A stretch of DNA of 64,000 nucleotides from positions 746,342-810,341 of the forward strand of contig JYIP02000007.1 of assembly GCA_001051155.2 (NCBI GenBank), read 5' to 3'. The first letter of the stretch is position 1. The number at the start of each line of letters is the position of its first letter. Source of the stretch: Chrysoporthe austroafricana. Lineage: Eukaryota > Ascomycota > Sordariomycetes > Diaporthales > Cryphonectriaceae. The position numbers and the translations under genes were made by a program. Shown here piece by piece: positions 32,963 to 44,041 of the stretch. Under the pieces are notes generated by a model that saw nothing but the letters and a program-made list of their open reading frames with translations, was not told the DNA's origin and did no database searches.

Positions 32963-35083
32963 CTACCAGGTAGTTCCATCCAACATATTAGGCACAAGAT
33001 GAAATGTAAAGGAATCCAAGGGACTGGCAGGAAAGAGTACCTGAGAGCCATTAAGCACATCTGCCCCTTGGACTGCGCTCTGACCATTGTCCTGGGGGAC
33101 CAATTCTCCTTGCCAGGTGGATTTCAGGGCCTTGAACTTCTTAATGCTAAGGGACAAGGCTTGATCTTCCACGCTGTCAGGGCGATCTATCGCTGCTGCG
33201 GCGGCCACTTGCTCAAAGGTGTGGATGACCCTATCCAATGTTTGCAATGGATCCACAGCTTCTTGTATTGCAGCTGGATTCCAAGAAGCATCCCTCGTCG
33301 TGGCAACCTGCTGCAGAAATTGCAGAACATAGCACAGCTGTGAGTAGGTGCTGCAGGGCATACTTGCATACATATGCAAAGGTATTGAGAAAAAGAAGTC
33401 AAACCATGCCTTGATGGAATAGAGACAGCGCTCATACGCTTCATGTCGACTCAAGTCTGGTTCGTGACTTGGCGTGGGTGGTTTGACCATTATCCACTCG
33501 CGTATGATAAGTGTGGTATAATGGTAAGCCCCCATGAGTGTCGTTGCTAAGGGAGCCTTGTCAGTTCCAGATCGATGCGTTTCGAAACAAAATTAGGGAG
33601 TCAAGAGGAGAAAGAGAATTGAGGCCTCACGTTGGCTTCCAAATCCCAAGTTGGTTTTATTGATAGCACTTGTAATTTCGTCAAGCTGCAATTGTAAATT
33701 GTCCACCCAGGCCGTTGGGACCTCAAGATTGCGGATCTTCCAGGACGAGTAGCGGCATTGGTTAACAATGAGCTGTATCTTCACCTGTCTTACGAGGTTT
33801 TGGTCCTGCGGTATACTGCTACACCGGGTAATGTTGTCTAAGTACTTGTCTAAGTACGGCGACCAACGGAACCCATCAGCCGACTTAAAAGTCTGTGATA
33901 GCCTGTTTTTCTACTTAGTAAACACCTGGAATAAAGATATGAACCATTAGAAAAAGATGCGGTAGGCACGGAACACCTACATAGAAGTAATGACAAATGC
34001 TCCCAGTACAACACGTTCTTCTTCAATCGTGCGTTCTTTCCTAGACGACTGCCTTCGTACGGAGTTGACATCCAGAGAGAATTTAGCCGGCTGCTCCGAT
34101 GGAGGCATCTGAAGGCCCATATCCCAGATCAAAGAGACAGCGAGCTGTGATGCCAAAGAGGCGAACTGCTTATCCATATGGAAAAGATGAACCCTGGCGC
34201 ATCGTTAACAGTAAACCCCTGTGCATCTAGCAGCACCGTGACTGACCAGTTGACAAAGGTAAGTATGCCAAATAGTAAGTCAAGGCTCCTCTCACCGCCA
34301 GCAACGACCCTTTCAATTATGATGCGCCGTATCTGGAGACTCAGAGAGTTCCGCGTTTTAGCAGCTTTAGACGCGACACCCATGACGTTCAACCAAAAGA
34401 ATGGATAAGTCTGTCGGAGTTGTACAGCGGTCATATCTGGATCGATTTATACGTATGGAGTGAAAGTCTACACTTGTTTGTCAATACGGTGACATATGTG
34501 TTCATCTCATTGCACTGGGATAAATCTAACTCACTATCATTTCCTCCCTGAACTTGGTGAGAAACTCGTCAGCCTCGGCGGGTGACACTTCTTCAGAGTA
34601 GTCCTCGTGGTCGTCAGTCGATGGGGTTGAACCCAGGCTTGCTGACGGAGAAACTGCTCCATCATCCATTTCAAGTGAAGTTTTGGTATTGTTGTCCTGA
34701 ACGGGTGTTGCGAGCACCTTTCTGGCTCGAAGAAGAGCGACCAGGTCGTCCAATTTCTCTTCAAGCCTTGCCGACTTTGAGGCTGCACCACGCTTGGGTC
34801 CACGTCGCCTTGCCGAGGCCGTGGGCGTGCAAGTCTTGCCCAGCCGGTGGCATCTGATTTCAGCCTTGAAGTGAGCTCTTCGTGAAACACGGGCTATCAG
34901 ACTGGGAAGGATAAAGAAGAAAACTTGAAGAGTCACAAACCTCTCGCAATTTAGGCCATTAGATCGTGGTATACACTTGCACTTGACACGGGCACAATTG
35001 GTGCAGGCTTTTCCGCTTCGATTCACGGGCAACGCCGATGATTGACATTCGTCGAGCTCAGCATCCATGTTGCTTGTTTTCAT
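32963..35083 (-). CDS. Zn2Cys6 fungal transcription factor, apparently interrupted by an in-frame stop
   Basis: Predicted exons on the minus strand are 34941-35083, 34535-34853, 34247-34467, 33981-34193, 33631-33902 and 32963-33546; all joins keep phase (583 aa if read through). The zinc cluster CX2CX6CX8CX2CX6C begins CTNCARVKCKC near residue 19 and is split by the first intron, as is common. It is followed by a basic RRRGPKRG and a short coiled coil. Later exons show the fungal middle homology region (QLRQTYPFFWLNVM, ERSLDLLFGILTFVNW, WDMGLQMP, GFRWSPYLDKYL). At the start of exon 3 the expected FPFV-type segment reads TFTPYV, then TAA (34447-34449), then IDPDMTAVQLRQ. The most natural splice therefore gives a 160-aa truncated protein carrying the DNA-binding domain only. 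A weaker donor (GTTAGA, 34525-34530) with an acceptor ending at 34437 would skip the stop. It is divergent from the DHA2 transporter. Confidence 0.7.
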
Positions 35084-35623
35084 AGACACGAGTACTGATT
35101 CCAACAGCTTAAAATTTTGGGATCCGGGTCCTGTCGGTGCTCCCTAAAGTGGAGGCGTCTTAGGAGTATTGGGGCCAGGAGCCGGCGGCGCCGGGCAGAT
35201 TTCTGGCCCGCCAGCGGCAGGTAAAACTTCTCTTCCCGTGTCCGTCTCGTCACTCCCGCCACAATCACTGTACAAAGAACGTTACCCTAAGCACGCTAGG
35301 CTGGACATGTTATGGCGCATGTAAAGACCGGAATCTGGAAGCTATTCATTTTGCCGGACGCGGTTATACAGACGTATCTATCTAGGTGCGATGTTATTTA
35401 CTGTCTTCTGCCACTACTCCCCCAAGCCCTGATGTCCACAACATTTCCATTTATAATGATACTGAAACGTCCATCACTCATTCGATTTATGGAGAGATGG
35501 CATAATTTATATACAGGCCTGTTCCAATGTTCCAAATCTGTTTTGGTTTTAACGTGCGAACAATACAAGTTACTATCTAGGTAACGCTTTCAATTCGTGT
35601 CACCAACTCTCGAATAGAGGGCC
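35084..35623. promoter_or_regulatory. Divergent promoter between the Zn2Cys6 factor and the DHA2 transporter
   Basis: The 540-bp intergenic space separates two start codons that point away from each other. A local zinc-cluster regulator next to a drug-type exporter commonly controls it, so this stretch is the likely binding region. No specific palindromic CGG...CCG site could be assigned with confidence. Confidence 0.5.
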
Positions 35624-37727
35624 ATGGATCATCAACAAGCGACGTCGGCAGACCTCGAGGGTCCGAGCAAGGGATCACTCAAGACGGACAATATAGAGCC
35701 GGTCACAGGCATCAAGTTTGTTTTTTTACTTATTAGCCTGACCTGCGCATCGCTCTTGGTTTTCTTAGATACCTCGGTCGTCTCGACGGTGCGTACTGCC
35801 AACTTGGAGAGAAGGATATCAGATTTCGCCAGACTAAGACTATCATTAACTAGGCAGTTCCAAACATCACCGACGAGTTCCACTCTCTTCCTGATGTTGG
35901 CTGGTATGGAAGCGCTTACCAGCTTGGGAGGTACGTATCACTACTTCTGCCCCAAGCCCAAGTTCGTACTAACTTAGGCATCATAGTGCTGTTTTTGGGC
36001 CATTATCAGGGAGACTTCTCCATCATTTCAGCTTGAAGGTGGGCGAGTGATGGTCCATGTCCACAAATCCAGGCTAATACCGAGCTATGCAGTGGTGCTA
36101 CATCACATTCTTCGCCATCTTCGAGTTGGGATCTGCTCTCTGTGGTGCTGCGCAATCCTCCACCATGCTGATAATCGGCCGTGCCGTTGCTGGTGTCGGG
36201 GCATCTGGGATCAGCAGTGGAGCATATACCATGCTGTCGGCTCTGGTCCCCCTCGAGAAACGACCTGGTAAGTTGTATGGCGTGAACTGGAAGCGCGAGG
36301 CTAACGTGTCTGGAAAGCAATGCTGGGAATGCTTATGGGGATTGCTCAGCTGGGCACCATTTGCGGACCTCTGGTCGGAGGCGCCTTCACGACAGGCTAT
36401 ACTTGGCGGTGGTGTAAGTGATCCTGTTGCTTGGGTTCAAGAAAGTAAGATCTGACGACTGTTTAAGGCTTTTACATCAACCTTCCTTTTGGAGCGCTAG
36501 TGGGATTCCCTCTTATGTTGATGCGCATTCCTGACCAGCTTCCGAAGCCAAGGCCGATGTCTATCTTACCCAAGATTCATCACCACCTTGACTTGCTTGG
36601 CTTTGCCATCCTTGCGCCTGGCCTCATACAGCTTCTTCTTGCTCTACAATACGGTGGCAACGAGTACGCATGGAATTCCTCACAGGTCATTGGTTTGTTC
36701 TGTGGTGCTGGCGTCACCTTTATCATCTGGATGTTTTGGAATTATCACAAGGGCGACGATGCTCTGCTCCCGATGTCCATTATCAAGCGGAGGCCTATCT
36801 GGATGAGCGGCATGAATTATGCATTCATGATGGCGACTGTGTTCGGATCTACCTATTTCCTTCCTATCTATTATCAGGCCGTGAAGGGAGTCAGTGCTAT
36901 ATTAAGTGGGGTTTATCTGTTGGCGATAGTCTTGCCACAACTCGCATCAGCAGTCATTGGTGGTTCTTTTGGTAGGGCTTCCAAAATTCCGCTGGCAAAT
37001 CTCTCAGAGACTGATGCGTGACGCAGTGACAAAGTTCGGCTACGTGCCCCCTTTTGCTCTCGTGGGAGGCACGCTCGGTACCATTGGTAGTGGCTTGTTC
37101 TCCTTGTTCCAACCCGACACGTCGACAGGGGAGTGGGTCGGCTTCTCAATTATCACTGGACTTGGTCGGGGCATCGCGCTGCAGATGGTAAGCTATTTTT
37201 TTTAAGAAAAAAAAAAGAAAAGAAAACGAACAGAAAGGAACAACCTGTTCTTGGCGCTCGGGCTTACGCTAACACGACTACAGCCCCTTATGGCCATCCA
37301 GGCCGTGGTCTCACAGGAAGAAATGTCCCAAGCGATGGCTTTTGCAGTCTGGTGCCAGTATATCGGTCCGACCATCTTTCTCACGCTGTACAATACTATA
37401 TTCGACACCAGCCTCACTTCGCAGCTACGAAAATACGCGCCAGGCGTCAATGCTGAATTAGTCATTGCTGCTGGTGCTACTAGGTTCCGCGAAGTGGTTA
37501 CTCCTCAAGAACTGCCTGGGGCATTGAAAGCATTCTCAACGAGCTTGGATCATACATTCTATCTGCAGGCCGGGGCCGGAGTCGTGGCTTGGTGTGCTGC
37601 TTGGGGCATGGACTGGAAGAAGTTCCAGAGGGCCAAGGAACCGTCGTTTGATCAGCCTGGGGAATCAGACGCTAAAGCTTTGCATGAAAATAATAGCGAA
37701 GGTTACGGCAAAGAGATTGCATTGTAG
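35624..37727 (+). CDS. MFS transporter, DHA2 family (14-TM multidrug / toxin-efflux type)
   Basis: Drug:H+ antiporter of the plasma membrane, probably exporting a small toxic or secondary-metabolite compound. Exons are 35624-35788, 35854-35930, 35987-36038, 36093-36267, 36318-36413, 36468-36971, 37027-37187 and 37284-37727; the product is about 557 aa and every phase is consistent. Landmarks are [11 protein letters not shown] in TM1, AVPNITDEF with [12 protein letters not shown] between TM1 and TM2 (DHA2 signature), [12 protein letters not shown] (TM4 motif), GPLVGGAFT with [12 protein letters not shown] (motif C region and the RWxFyINlP hallmark), and the late [18 protein letters not shown] helix. 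The N-terminus is about 30 hydrophilic residues. The frame is intact although the neighbouring regulator is interrupted. Substrate is unknown; no biosynthetic core gene is within the window. Confidence 0.92.
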
Positions 37728-40356
37728 ACTAGTTATCTATACATACAGGCACCACGATAAGAATAAAATATAGAGTCGCCGATTCAAGGGAGGTCACAAA
37801 TCCAATGTAGCAGCAATGTGGCGCAAATTCGAAACGTCTTTGTTCATTCAATTCAGCAGCAGATAGCACGGAGACAATGTCCCGTAAGCGGATCCAGACA
37901 CCTGTGCTGCTTTTACCCTCTCGTATTTCCACGTAGCGGCAATCATGAAGCCACTGGATCACTTGGTGGAAAAGGCAGCAGCTAGCGCTCGTCAAATTGT
38001 AACCCGTGGTCATGGTCAATTCACCCGCCCCGGTTCTTCTATATTTTCTTTCTTTTTCATTTTTTCCCCTCCCTTCCCGAAAGACGGCTTGTCCGTTTCA
38101 TGTGTGTCGCACTAGAAATAGGTTCTGGCCATCATAGACCTGCACAAGGAGGGCGAGATTCGGGGCACAGCGGTCGCGATTCCGGCTAAGTAAGCCGAGA
38201 TCACCGCCGGTGCCGCGAAGGCATGCTTCTCATGTACTGTAAGCAGGGAGTTGGTATATGAGTACAAGACTCTGTTGACTGAAATTTTGGGCTCACAAGA
38301 CACGCCAGTACACATACAGGGCCTCAAATTCCAGATGAGCGCCAACGAGCTTCGGACCAGGACGGCTCTATGCTTTCTGGCATCAAAGGCTTTGAAATTC
38401 AAAGTCTTGCTTGAATAATTCAAGCAAAAGGACACCATCCAGACGGCTGCAGATGGGTTGCCTATCTCTAAATGAAACAAGCCTTGGAATTTGGCTTATC
38501 ACTACTAACTATAGTCCCCAGTCTTCTTTTCCCACCGGTAAGATAATGAGTCTTCCCGCGAGAAATATTAATATGGAACACTCTTTCGCTGGCTAAGACG
38601 TCCGTACTCTGGCAGTTCTCTTGGATTTCCCAGGCCTGCCTCAGGGCCATAGGCGATTCAAACAGATTGAGGAGAATGCGTCACTTATATCCCAGCTGCC
38701 TCCGAGAAGAGGGGACGGAAATAAGTTCCTGTCATATTCGTGCTTAGGTGTAGCAATGTCTATTCTACTACCTGCCCGGATGCGCTTTAACAATCTTGGG
38801 GGTATTGACGATCTCATCAGGCACACCAGCACCAGTTGGCAGTTCAAATGTGAGTCGCTCATACTGATATATCAAGACTGAGGTGGCTGCTTTTGAATTA
38901 TTTCAGAGGCCATCACACAACGCACCAAGTCTCTTGCGTCTCTTACCTACTTGGTTCTCCTCAGTCTTCCTTCTGTTCCGCCATTCGTAGCAGAAGTCCG
39001 ACATCCAGTTCCATTCGAATTTATCGACGGTTCACCATGATCTTCAAACCTGTCTGCTGATTGTCAGCCCAGGCGTTTGAAGTCGGGATAGGAGCTCTCT
39101 AAATCCGATTCGACTAACGGCCAGGTGAGTTGACAAGTTGCGATGCAGGGTGCCGGGCTGTTAAGTCTGAAAATGTGAGATCTTGAGGATCGCATTGGAG
39201 GTTGTTCTACAGCGAATCGTTCTACGACAGACACTGAAACAGTCTCCATCCACATCACCAGATCCTTGAATTTGCATTGAAGTTGCTGGCATGACCTGGC
39301 ACACCGTACAGATCACTTCGTGTGTACTCCTAGCCGGAAAGAACATAGGCAGGACGAAGGGGACACCCATCAACAGCTACGCGCTAGCAGACTCCACCGT
39401 CACATGAAACATTCATGCCAACCCAACCATTCGAGTGAGGTCAACCCAGTTGAACTGGGATGGGAACACAAATTTTTCAGTCGTTGGCTAGACCAAAGAT
39501 CCAAGATCGACCTACAGGCTCTGCAGAGGAGGGCCAGCGCCCCGTAGTCTGCTAATGATACCCAGCTGAAGACGGCTGTTTTCAGCCTCACACGTCGGAA
39601 ATGTTGTGCAGACGAATAACACTGTTGTGTCTCAGGCTAAGAGCACGCACTTGTTGCTGTGGAGCGACGGATCCTTGTGCTAGAATGGAGGTGGCACGAT
39701 CAGTCTCACTTGAGGATTGCGCCAGTCCGGAAACATCTGCGCAGCCGCTGGCAGTGCAGCACAATACATATTAACAACATATGTTCCAAGGTAGCATTTT
39801 GCTCTAATCTAGCATGACCAGAAGCAGCAGTCCGACGGCTCAAGGCGGGCAGAACCGGAGATGGGGTACCCCAGCTTTCCCCCCCTTTCCCCAGCCTTCG
39901 ACCACACCCGCCGTGGGCCGACCCGGGGTTTCCCGATCATACGACTTCGCCGTCAGAGAGGCCCTTCCCTGGGCCTGCACACGTCTGATGTAGGTGCCAC
40001 GGTGGAACCAACCCTGGGGCCAGATCTGCGGAGGGACAATGCCATCTCACGGGCGTACCGTCTCTAAATCTCTTCAATCAGCCCACCTATGGAATTTGAT
40101 CATCATAGGTGGTCGCATGTGATGTGCACTGGAATGCCTCTGTAAGACCTGCCGCACCAGCATAGATTATACTTAAAGGCTAGATTTGGCTCGAGATGTC
40201 TGTATTGGTGCATACAGATCTCAATCTACCACAAGAAAGAAGATACACAATACACCAAAGTTAAACAGCTCGAAGACTACACAACTCTCAGTACCCACTG
40301 GTACCCTGACCTAGAACTACTACACCAACCAGACTGCCATCATCCATCAGTCAGCC
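37728..40356. other. Gene-poor gap downstream of the transporter
   Basis: About 2.6 kb without a recognised gene. Two minus-strand frames (37729-38019 and 38112-38480) are open and partly hydrophobic but match nothing I know and lack clear splice partners. Sequence near 40200-40350 is A/C-rich and fits the 5' leader of the next gene. Confidence 0.5.
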
Positions 40357-41040
40357 ATGGCCACCATCAACGGGCAGACGATCCACAGTCACCACCATCA
40401 TCACCACCACCACCACCACCACCAAGAGCCAGCCGTCCACGACTCCACATTCTTCTTCGTTGGCCCCTTCGACGACACCACCTTCTGCCGCGGGCCCCAG
40501 TTCCTCAAGCCCATCGACACATCCCTCCTCACAACCCACATCTCCCCCGTCTCCAAGAGCTCCTCCCTGACCGCCTCGCCCATCTCCGAGCACGGTGACT
40601 TCTTCTCCTCGGACGAGGACTGTGCTGTCCTGGGTGACGACGAGGAGCACAGCGAGGACGAGCTCCCGCGCTCGCCGAGGCGGCGGCACTCCGGGGCCAT
40701 GTCCATCAGCGAGGAGGACCTGCCCTTCTGCTACGACAGGGAGGCTCTGAGGAAGGACACTGCCGCGCACCGTGAGAGGCACCGGCAGCTGGCGAGCCTG
40801 GAGGGCAAGAGCCGTTCGGCGACCTTCGCCGCCCATGAGAAGTGGGATAGCGAGGTCGACGGCCCGTCGATGGCTCTGTGGACGCCTGAGTCACAGCGGA
40901 CCGCTGGGACTCACAAGAGGAGACGGGTGGAGAAGTCAAAGACGATGCCCGTGAGCTCGAGCGCCTCGATGCCAGAGGTCCTGCCGCACAGGCACAGCTC
41001 AGAAGTGACAGGGCCAATGATGGCTCTCTGGGGGATCTGA
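40357..41040 (+). CDS. Hypothetical protein with natural poly-His tract and repeated MALW motif
   Basis: Single-exon gene of 227 aa, start codon in strong context (CAGCCATGGCC). I do not recognise a named family. Residues 13-23 are eleven consecutive histidines, mixing CAC and CAT codons at first and then pure CAC. The middle is acidic and Ser-rich (SSDEDCAVLGDDEEHSEDE), followed by basic RRRHSG. A pair of similar motifs, GPSMALWTPES near residue 170 and GPMMALWGI at the very C-terminus, suggests an internal duplicated docking motif. It is likely soluble and mostly disordered. The acidic-basic alternation and an RRRVEK run could allow nuclear localisation, which is inference. Confidence 0.7.
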   Translation: MATINGQTIHSHHHHHHHHHHHQEPAVHDSTFFFVGPFDDTTFCRGPQFLKPIDTSLLTTHISPVSKSSSLTASPISEHGDFFSSDEDCAVLGDDEEHSEDELPRSPRRRHSGAMSISEEDLPFCYDREALRKDTAAHRERHRQLASLEGKSRSATFAAHEKWDSEVDGPSMALWTPESQRTAGTHKRRRVEKSKTMPVSSSASMPEVLPHRHSSEVTGPMMALWGI

Positions 41041-42379
41041 AAGAGATATGACATCTGGACGGACACACATGTAATACGAGATGTTCGGTCCTGTATTTTC
41101 TAATGGGTAACGAACTTGGATGTCAGATTGCAAAACGGGCGTTCCAGGCAAGGGAAAAATGGGCATTTACAGGCGTCTGGGATTGGGCATTACGGGTTAC
41201 AATTGGCAGCATCGAGCAATCGGAATCAGGGCGAGGGAGCATCTAAACATAGAAGACTCACCTTATCATTCACCATTCTTCTTCAAATGAATCACATTAC
41301 TTCATTCTCCGTTCACAAATACTTCCTGTTTCAGGCCTGTAGCAATCGCCAGACGCCTCGTAAGATCTCATTCCCGAAGCGAGACAGCTTTGTCGGGTTT
41401 AAAGCGTTCAACGGCTTCTTCCCGCAAAGACGCAGGAAATCTCCGACGGAAGTCGCCGATACCGAAGGCTTAGGACGTTGTTCTACAGGAGATTAAGTAT
41501 TGCACAAGACATGATAGGTCAGTAGGGTATGCTATATGAGGTAGGCGTTGATTGCCTTCTTATCAACGATGACATTCCCTCATACGCAGATACTGCATCC
41601 AGAGCCTTCTTTTTTTTAACGGCCGAATTTGTATTGGTCCGCGTCCAGGGTTTTTAAATACAGAAAAACTGGATTCGATCGCATCTGCCCAGACCTTGAC
41701 AAATTTGGAGAGCTCCGTACACCTCGAAACACTGCGCCCATGTTTTGCCTGGGAGCTGGTAGCCTCCATCTCAATGAAAATTGCCGTGTCGCATGGGGCC
41801 AGCCCGCAAGGAAACAAAGGGCATAATTTTTTTGCAACTTTCATCGAGCTTCGGTCAGCTTCGATGGGATTTAGCAAAATCTGCCTACAGGTATTATGTA
41901 CGGGGGCTCTGAATGGACGTAAATGGGTGAAGTATTGTAGTTGTGGCAACGTCCAAGTTTTGCGGTCAGGAGCGAATTTCTGCAAAAGCAGGAAAGACGA
42001 AAAGGTTGGCTGCTTGATAGTACCAATAATACAATTCCTAGACCATGAACAATAGAACAATAATCGCTGTAAAACACTGTGTAATTAAATTATGGCTGGT
42101 GACTGCGGGTGCTCCGGCCCTTCACTACAAAATCCCACCTATTCATTCACCTTTTCTAGACCACTTTTCACCAGCTTGTCTCTCTTTCGAGAATCTCACT
42201 CATCAAACAATCAGATACATTCACCAGACTTTGCGGTGTCTCATTTCAGGATACGTTGTGACAACGCTTCCTTACCTGAGCAGACTCTCCGCTCACCTCT
42301 TCCTCACCTCGAAGCACCTCACTTTCAGTCAGTGACACCACAACTTCAATCAACCCAATCCGTCTTATCAACACACAAG
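41041..42379. other. Intergenic, no gene recognised
   Basis: Contains the 3' side of the poly-His gene and the promoter and leader of the 2EXR gene. Short frames on the minus strand around 41563-42060 show no domain. The CT/CA-rich sequence from about 42150 to 42379 looks like a 5' leader. Confidence 0.55.
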
Positions 42380-44041
42380 ATGTCTTCTTCCAACGCCACT
42401 TCCACCCAGGTCACCACCGCGATGGCTACCCAGGACAACAGCGGATCCACCGCCTCCAACACCGGCGCCGGCGTCGCTACCGCGATGGCTACCCAGAGAA
42501 CCCTCGGGTCCAGGCCCGTCAAAATCTCCCCCAGCGGCCGGCGGCGTCGTGCCCCTCGCCCCAAGGCCCCGACCACCTTCCATGGCTTCACAAACCTGCC
42601 CTTTGAGCTCCAGTGCATGATCTGGGAGCTCTCCTGGACCCCGCGCACCGTGACCGTCAAGCGGTACATCAAGAAACACCACTCCGACCCCGAGCCCAAG
42701 CCCGGGGACGAGGAGAAGAAGGTCAGGACACAACTGCCCAAGGGCAAGGGCTACAACAACCCGGTGAAGAGGGTCGCGCGACGGCGCCACCGCGACAAGC
42801 TCCTGCACTCCCACGCCGTCATGACCACGATCTGGAACGGCATCCCGTCCACCGCCTCCCTCGACAAGGGCAACCTCGTCGGAGTCAAGTACGTGCCCAA
42901 GGGGCACAACAAGCCCACCGGCGGTGCCCCCCCCAACCCCAACCTGAGCCAGATCCAGCGCCTCGAGGAGTACCTGAAGCACAAGACCCTCCCCTTCAAC
43001 CAGCGGCGCCTGCAGGCGCGCGAGCCGAGGGTGCTGCGCAGGGATGTCCAGCGCGTGACCACCGTCGCGTGGAGCAGGGCCGCGGCCGACGCGCCCGTGT
43101 CCCTGTGGGTGCACCAGAGCAGCCGGTACTTCACCAAGAGGCACTACAAGCTCGCGTTCGCCCTGCCGGGCGGCGAGTCCAGGGTGTACTTCAACTTCGA
43201 GACCGACATGCTCAACGTGCCGCGGCACGTGCAGCTGTGGCGGGCTTTCACCAAGGAGGACCTCGGTAAGGTCCGCTACCTGCGCGTACCCGAGATCGAG
43301 ATCGATGTGAGCGGGAACGCCACGGAGGTTGGGAGGTGTATGGACAAGCTGTACACCACCGCGGAGGACGGCAGCAACCTGCTCAACACTCGAACTTGGC
43401 TCTGGGCCTCGAACACCCATTCGGAGGGATCGGTCGGCCGCAAGATCGCGGGCATGACCGAGGAGGAGCAGATGCACTTCATGTTCAAGGATGCGAAGGA
43501 GGTCATCGACATGATCCTCCCGAGCCTCCGCGTGTTGCAGTTCTCCAAGATGTCCGCCTGCAGCAAGGAGACGCCGATGACAAGCTGGGCCCCGTGCCAC
43601 ATCAAGCACCATCCTCAGAGAGATCCGCACTTCAAGATCGACAAGTATGTCCCTGGCGCTGCTGACGATAACTGGGACTCCCTGCTCACGATGGGAGACG
43701 CGGCCTCGCATGACGTGATGCCGTTCATCGACCGTGACCTCAACCCAAGGTTCAGAGACCTGAATAAGGACGTGAAGAGCCGCCATCACGGCAGGAAGGC
43801 TGGTTTCATTGATCTCAAGAGCTACTGGCTCAAAGAGGGCTGCGAGATCCGCATGATGAGCGTTCAGCACGACGACATCGAAACCTTGCCCTCGCTGAAC
43901 AAATGGGCTAGCAAGCTGCGTGTGTACCCCTGGAGCCGCTGGGTCACGCAGATCACGACTGTGAACAACAATCTGAGGTGGGCGCTGGAGATTGGTAAAG
44001 AGGGTCGTCGGATGAAGGGTACGCTCGACTACGAGCTGTAG
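42380..44041 (+). CDS. 2EXR domain protein (F-box-like fungal family)
   Basis: Intronless, 553 aa from the ATG at 42380 (ACAAGATGTC). The frame is open further upstream, but that part reads like leader. The N-terminus carries two similar Ala/Thr segments (TTAMATQ, ATAMATQ) and a basic RRRRAPRPK. The 2EXR signature is at about residues 67-90: FHGFTNLPFELQCMIWELSW followed by PRTV. In this very large fungal family this segment sits at the N-terminus and resembles an F-box start, but partners are generally unknown. The rest (about 460 aa) is family-type sequence with Trp- and Arg-rich blocks, and no transmembrane segment is seen. Function is unknown. A long antisense frame opposite it is a composition shadow. 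Confidence 0.82.
   Translation: MSSSNATSTQVTTAMATQDNSGSTASNTGAGVATAMATQRTLGSRPVKISPSGRRRRAPRPKAPTTFHGFTNLPFELQCMIWELSWTPRTVTVKRYIKKHHSDPEPKPGDEEKKVRTQLPKGKGYNNPVKRVARRRHRDKLLHSHAVMTTIWNGIPSTASLDKGNLVGVKYVPKGHNKPTGGAPPNPNLSQIQRLEEYLKHKTLPFNQRRLQAREPRVLRRDVQRVTTVAWSRAAADAPVSLWVHQSSRYFTKRHYKLAFALPGGESRVYFNFETDMLNVPRHVQLWRAFTKEDLGKVRYLRVPEIEIDVSGNATEVGRCMDKLYTTAEDGSNLLNTRTWLWASNTHSEGSVGRKIAGMTEEEQMHFMFKDAKEVIDMILPSLRVLQFSKMSACSKETPMTSWAPCHIKHHPQRDPHFKIDKYVPGAADDNWDSLLTMGDAASHDVMPFIDRDLNPRFRDLNKDVKSRHHGRKAGFIDLKSYWLKEGCEIRMMSVQHDDIETLPSLNKWASKLRVYPWSRWVTQITTVNNNLRWALEIGKEGRRMKGTLDYEL

Noticed and set aside
33850..33930. Apparent frameshift in an A5 run of the Zn2Cys6 factor
   Set aside because: Using the CAG acceptor at 33903-33905 (intron 33903-33980) restores the conserved SQTFKSADGFRWSPYL frame, so no frameshift is needed; only the TAA at 34447-34449 remains.
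37729..38480. Two minus-strand frames downstream of the transporter
   Set aside because: No recognisable domain and no clear splice junctions; recorded only as part of the intergenic gap.
42368..43870. 500-codon minus-strand frame opposite the 2EXR gene
   Set aside because: His/Val/Gly/Leu-rich shadow produced by GC3-rich codons; the plus-strand frame carries the recognisable domain.
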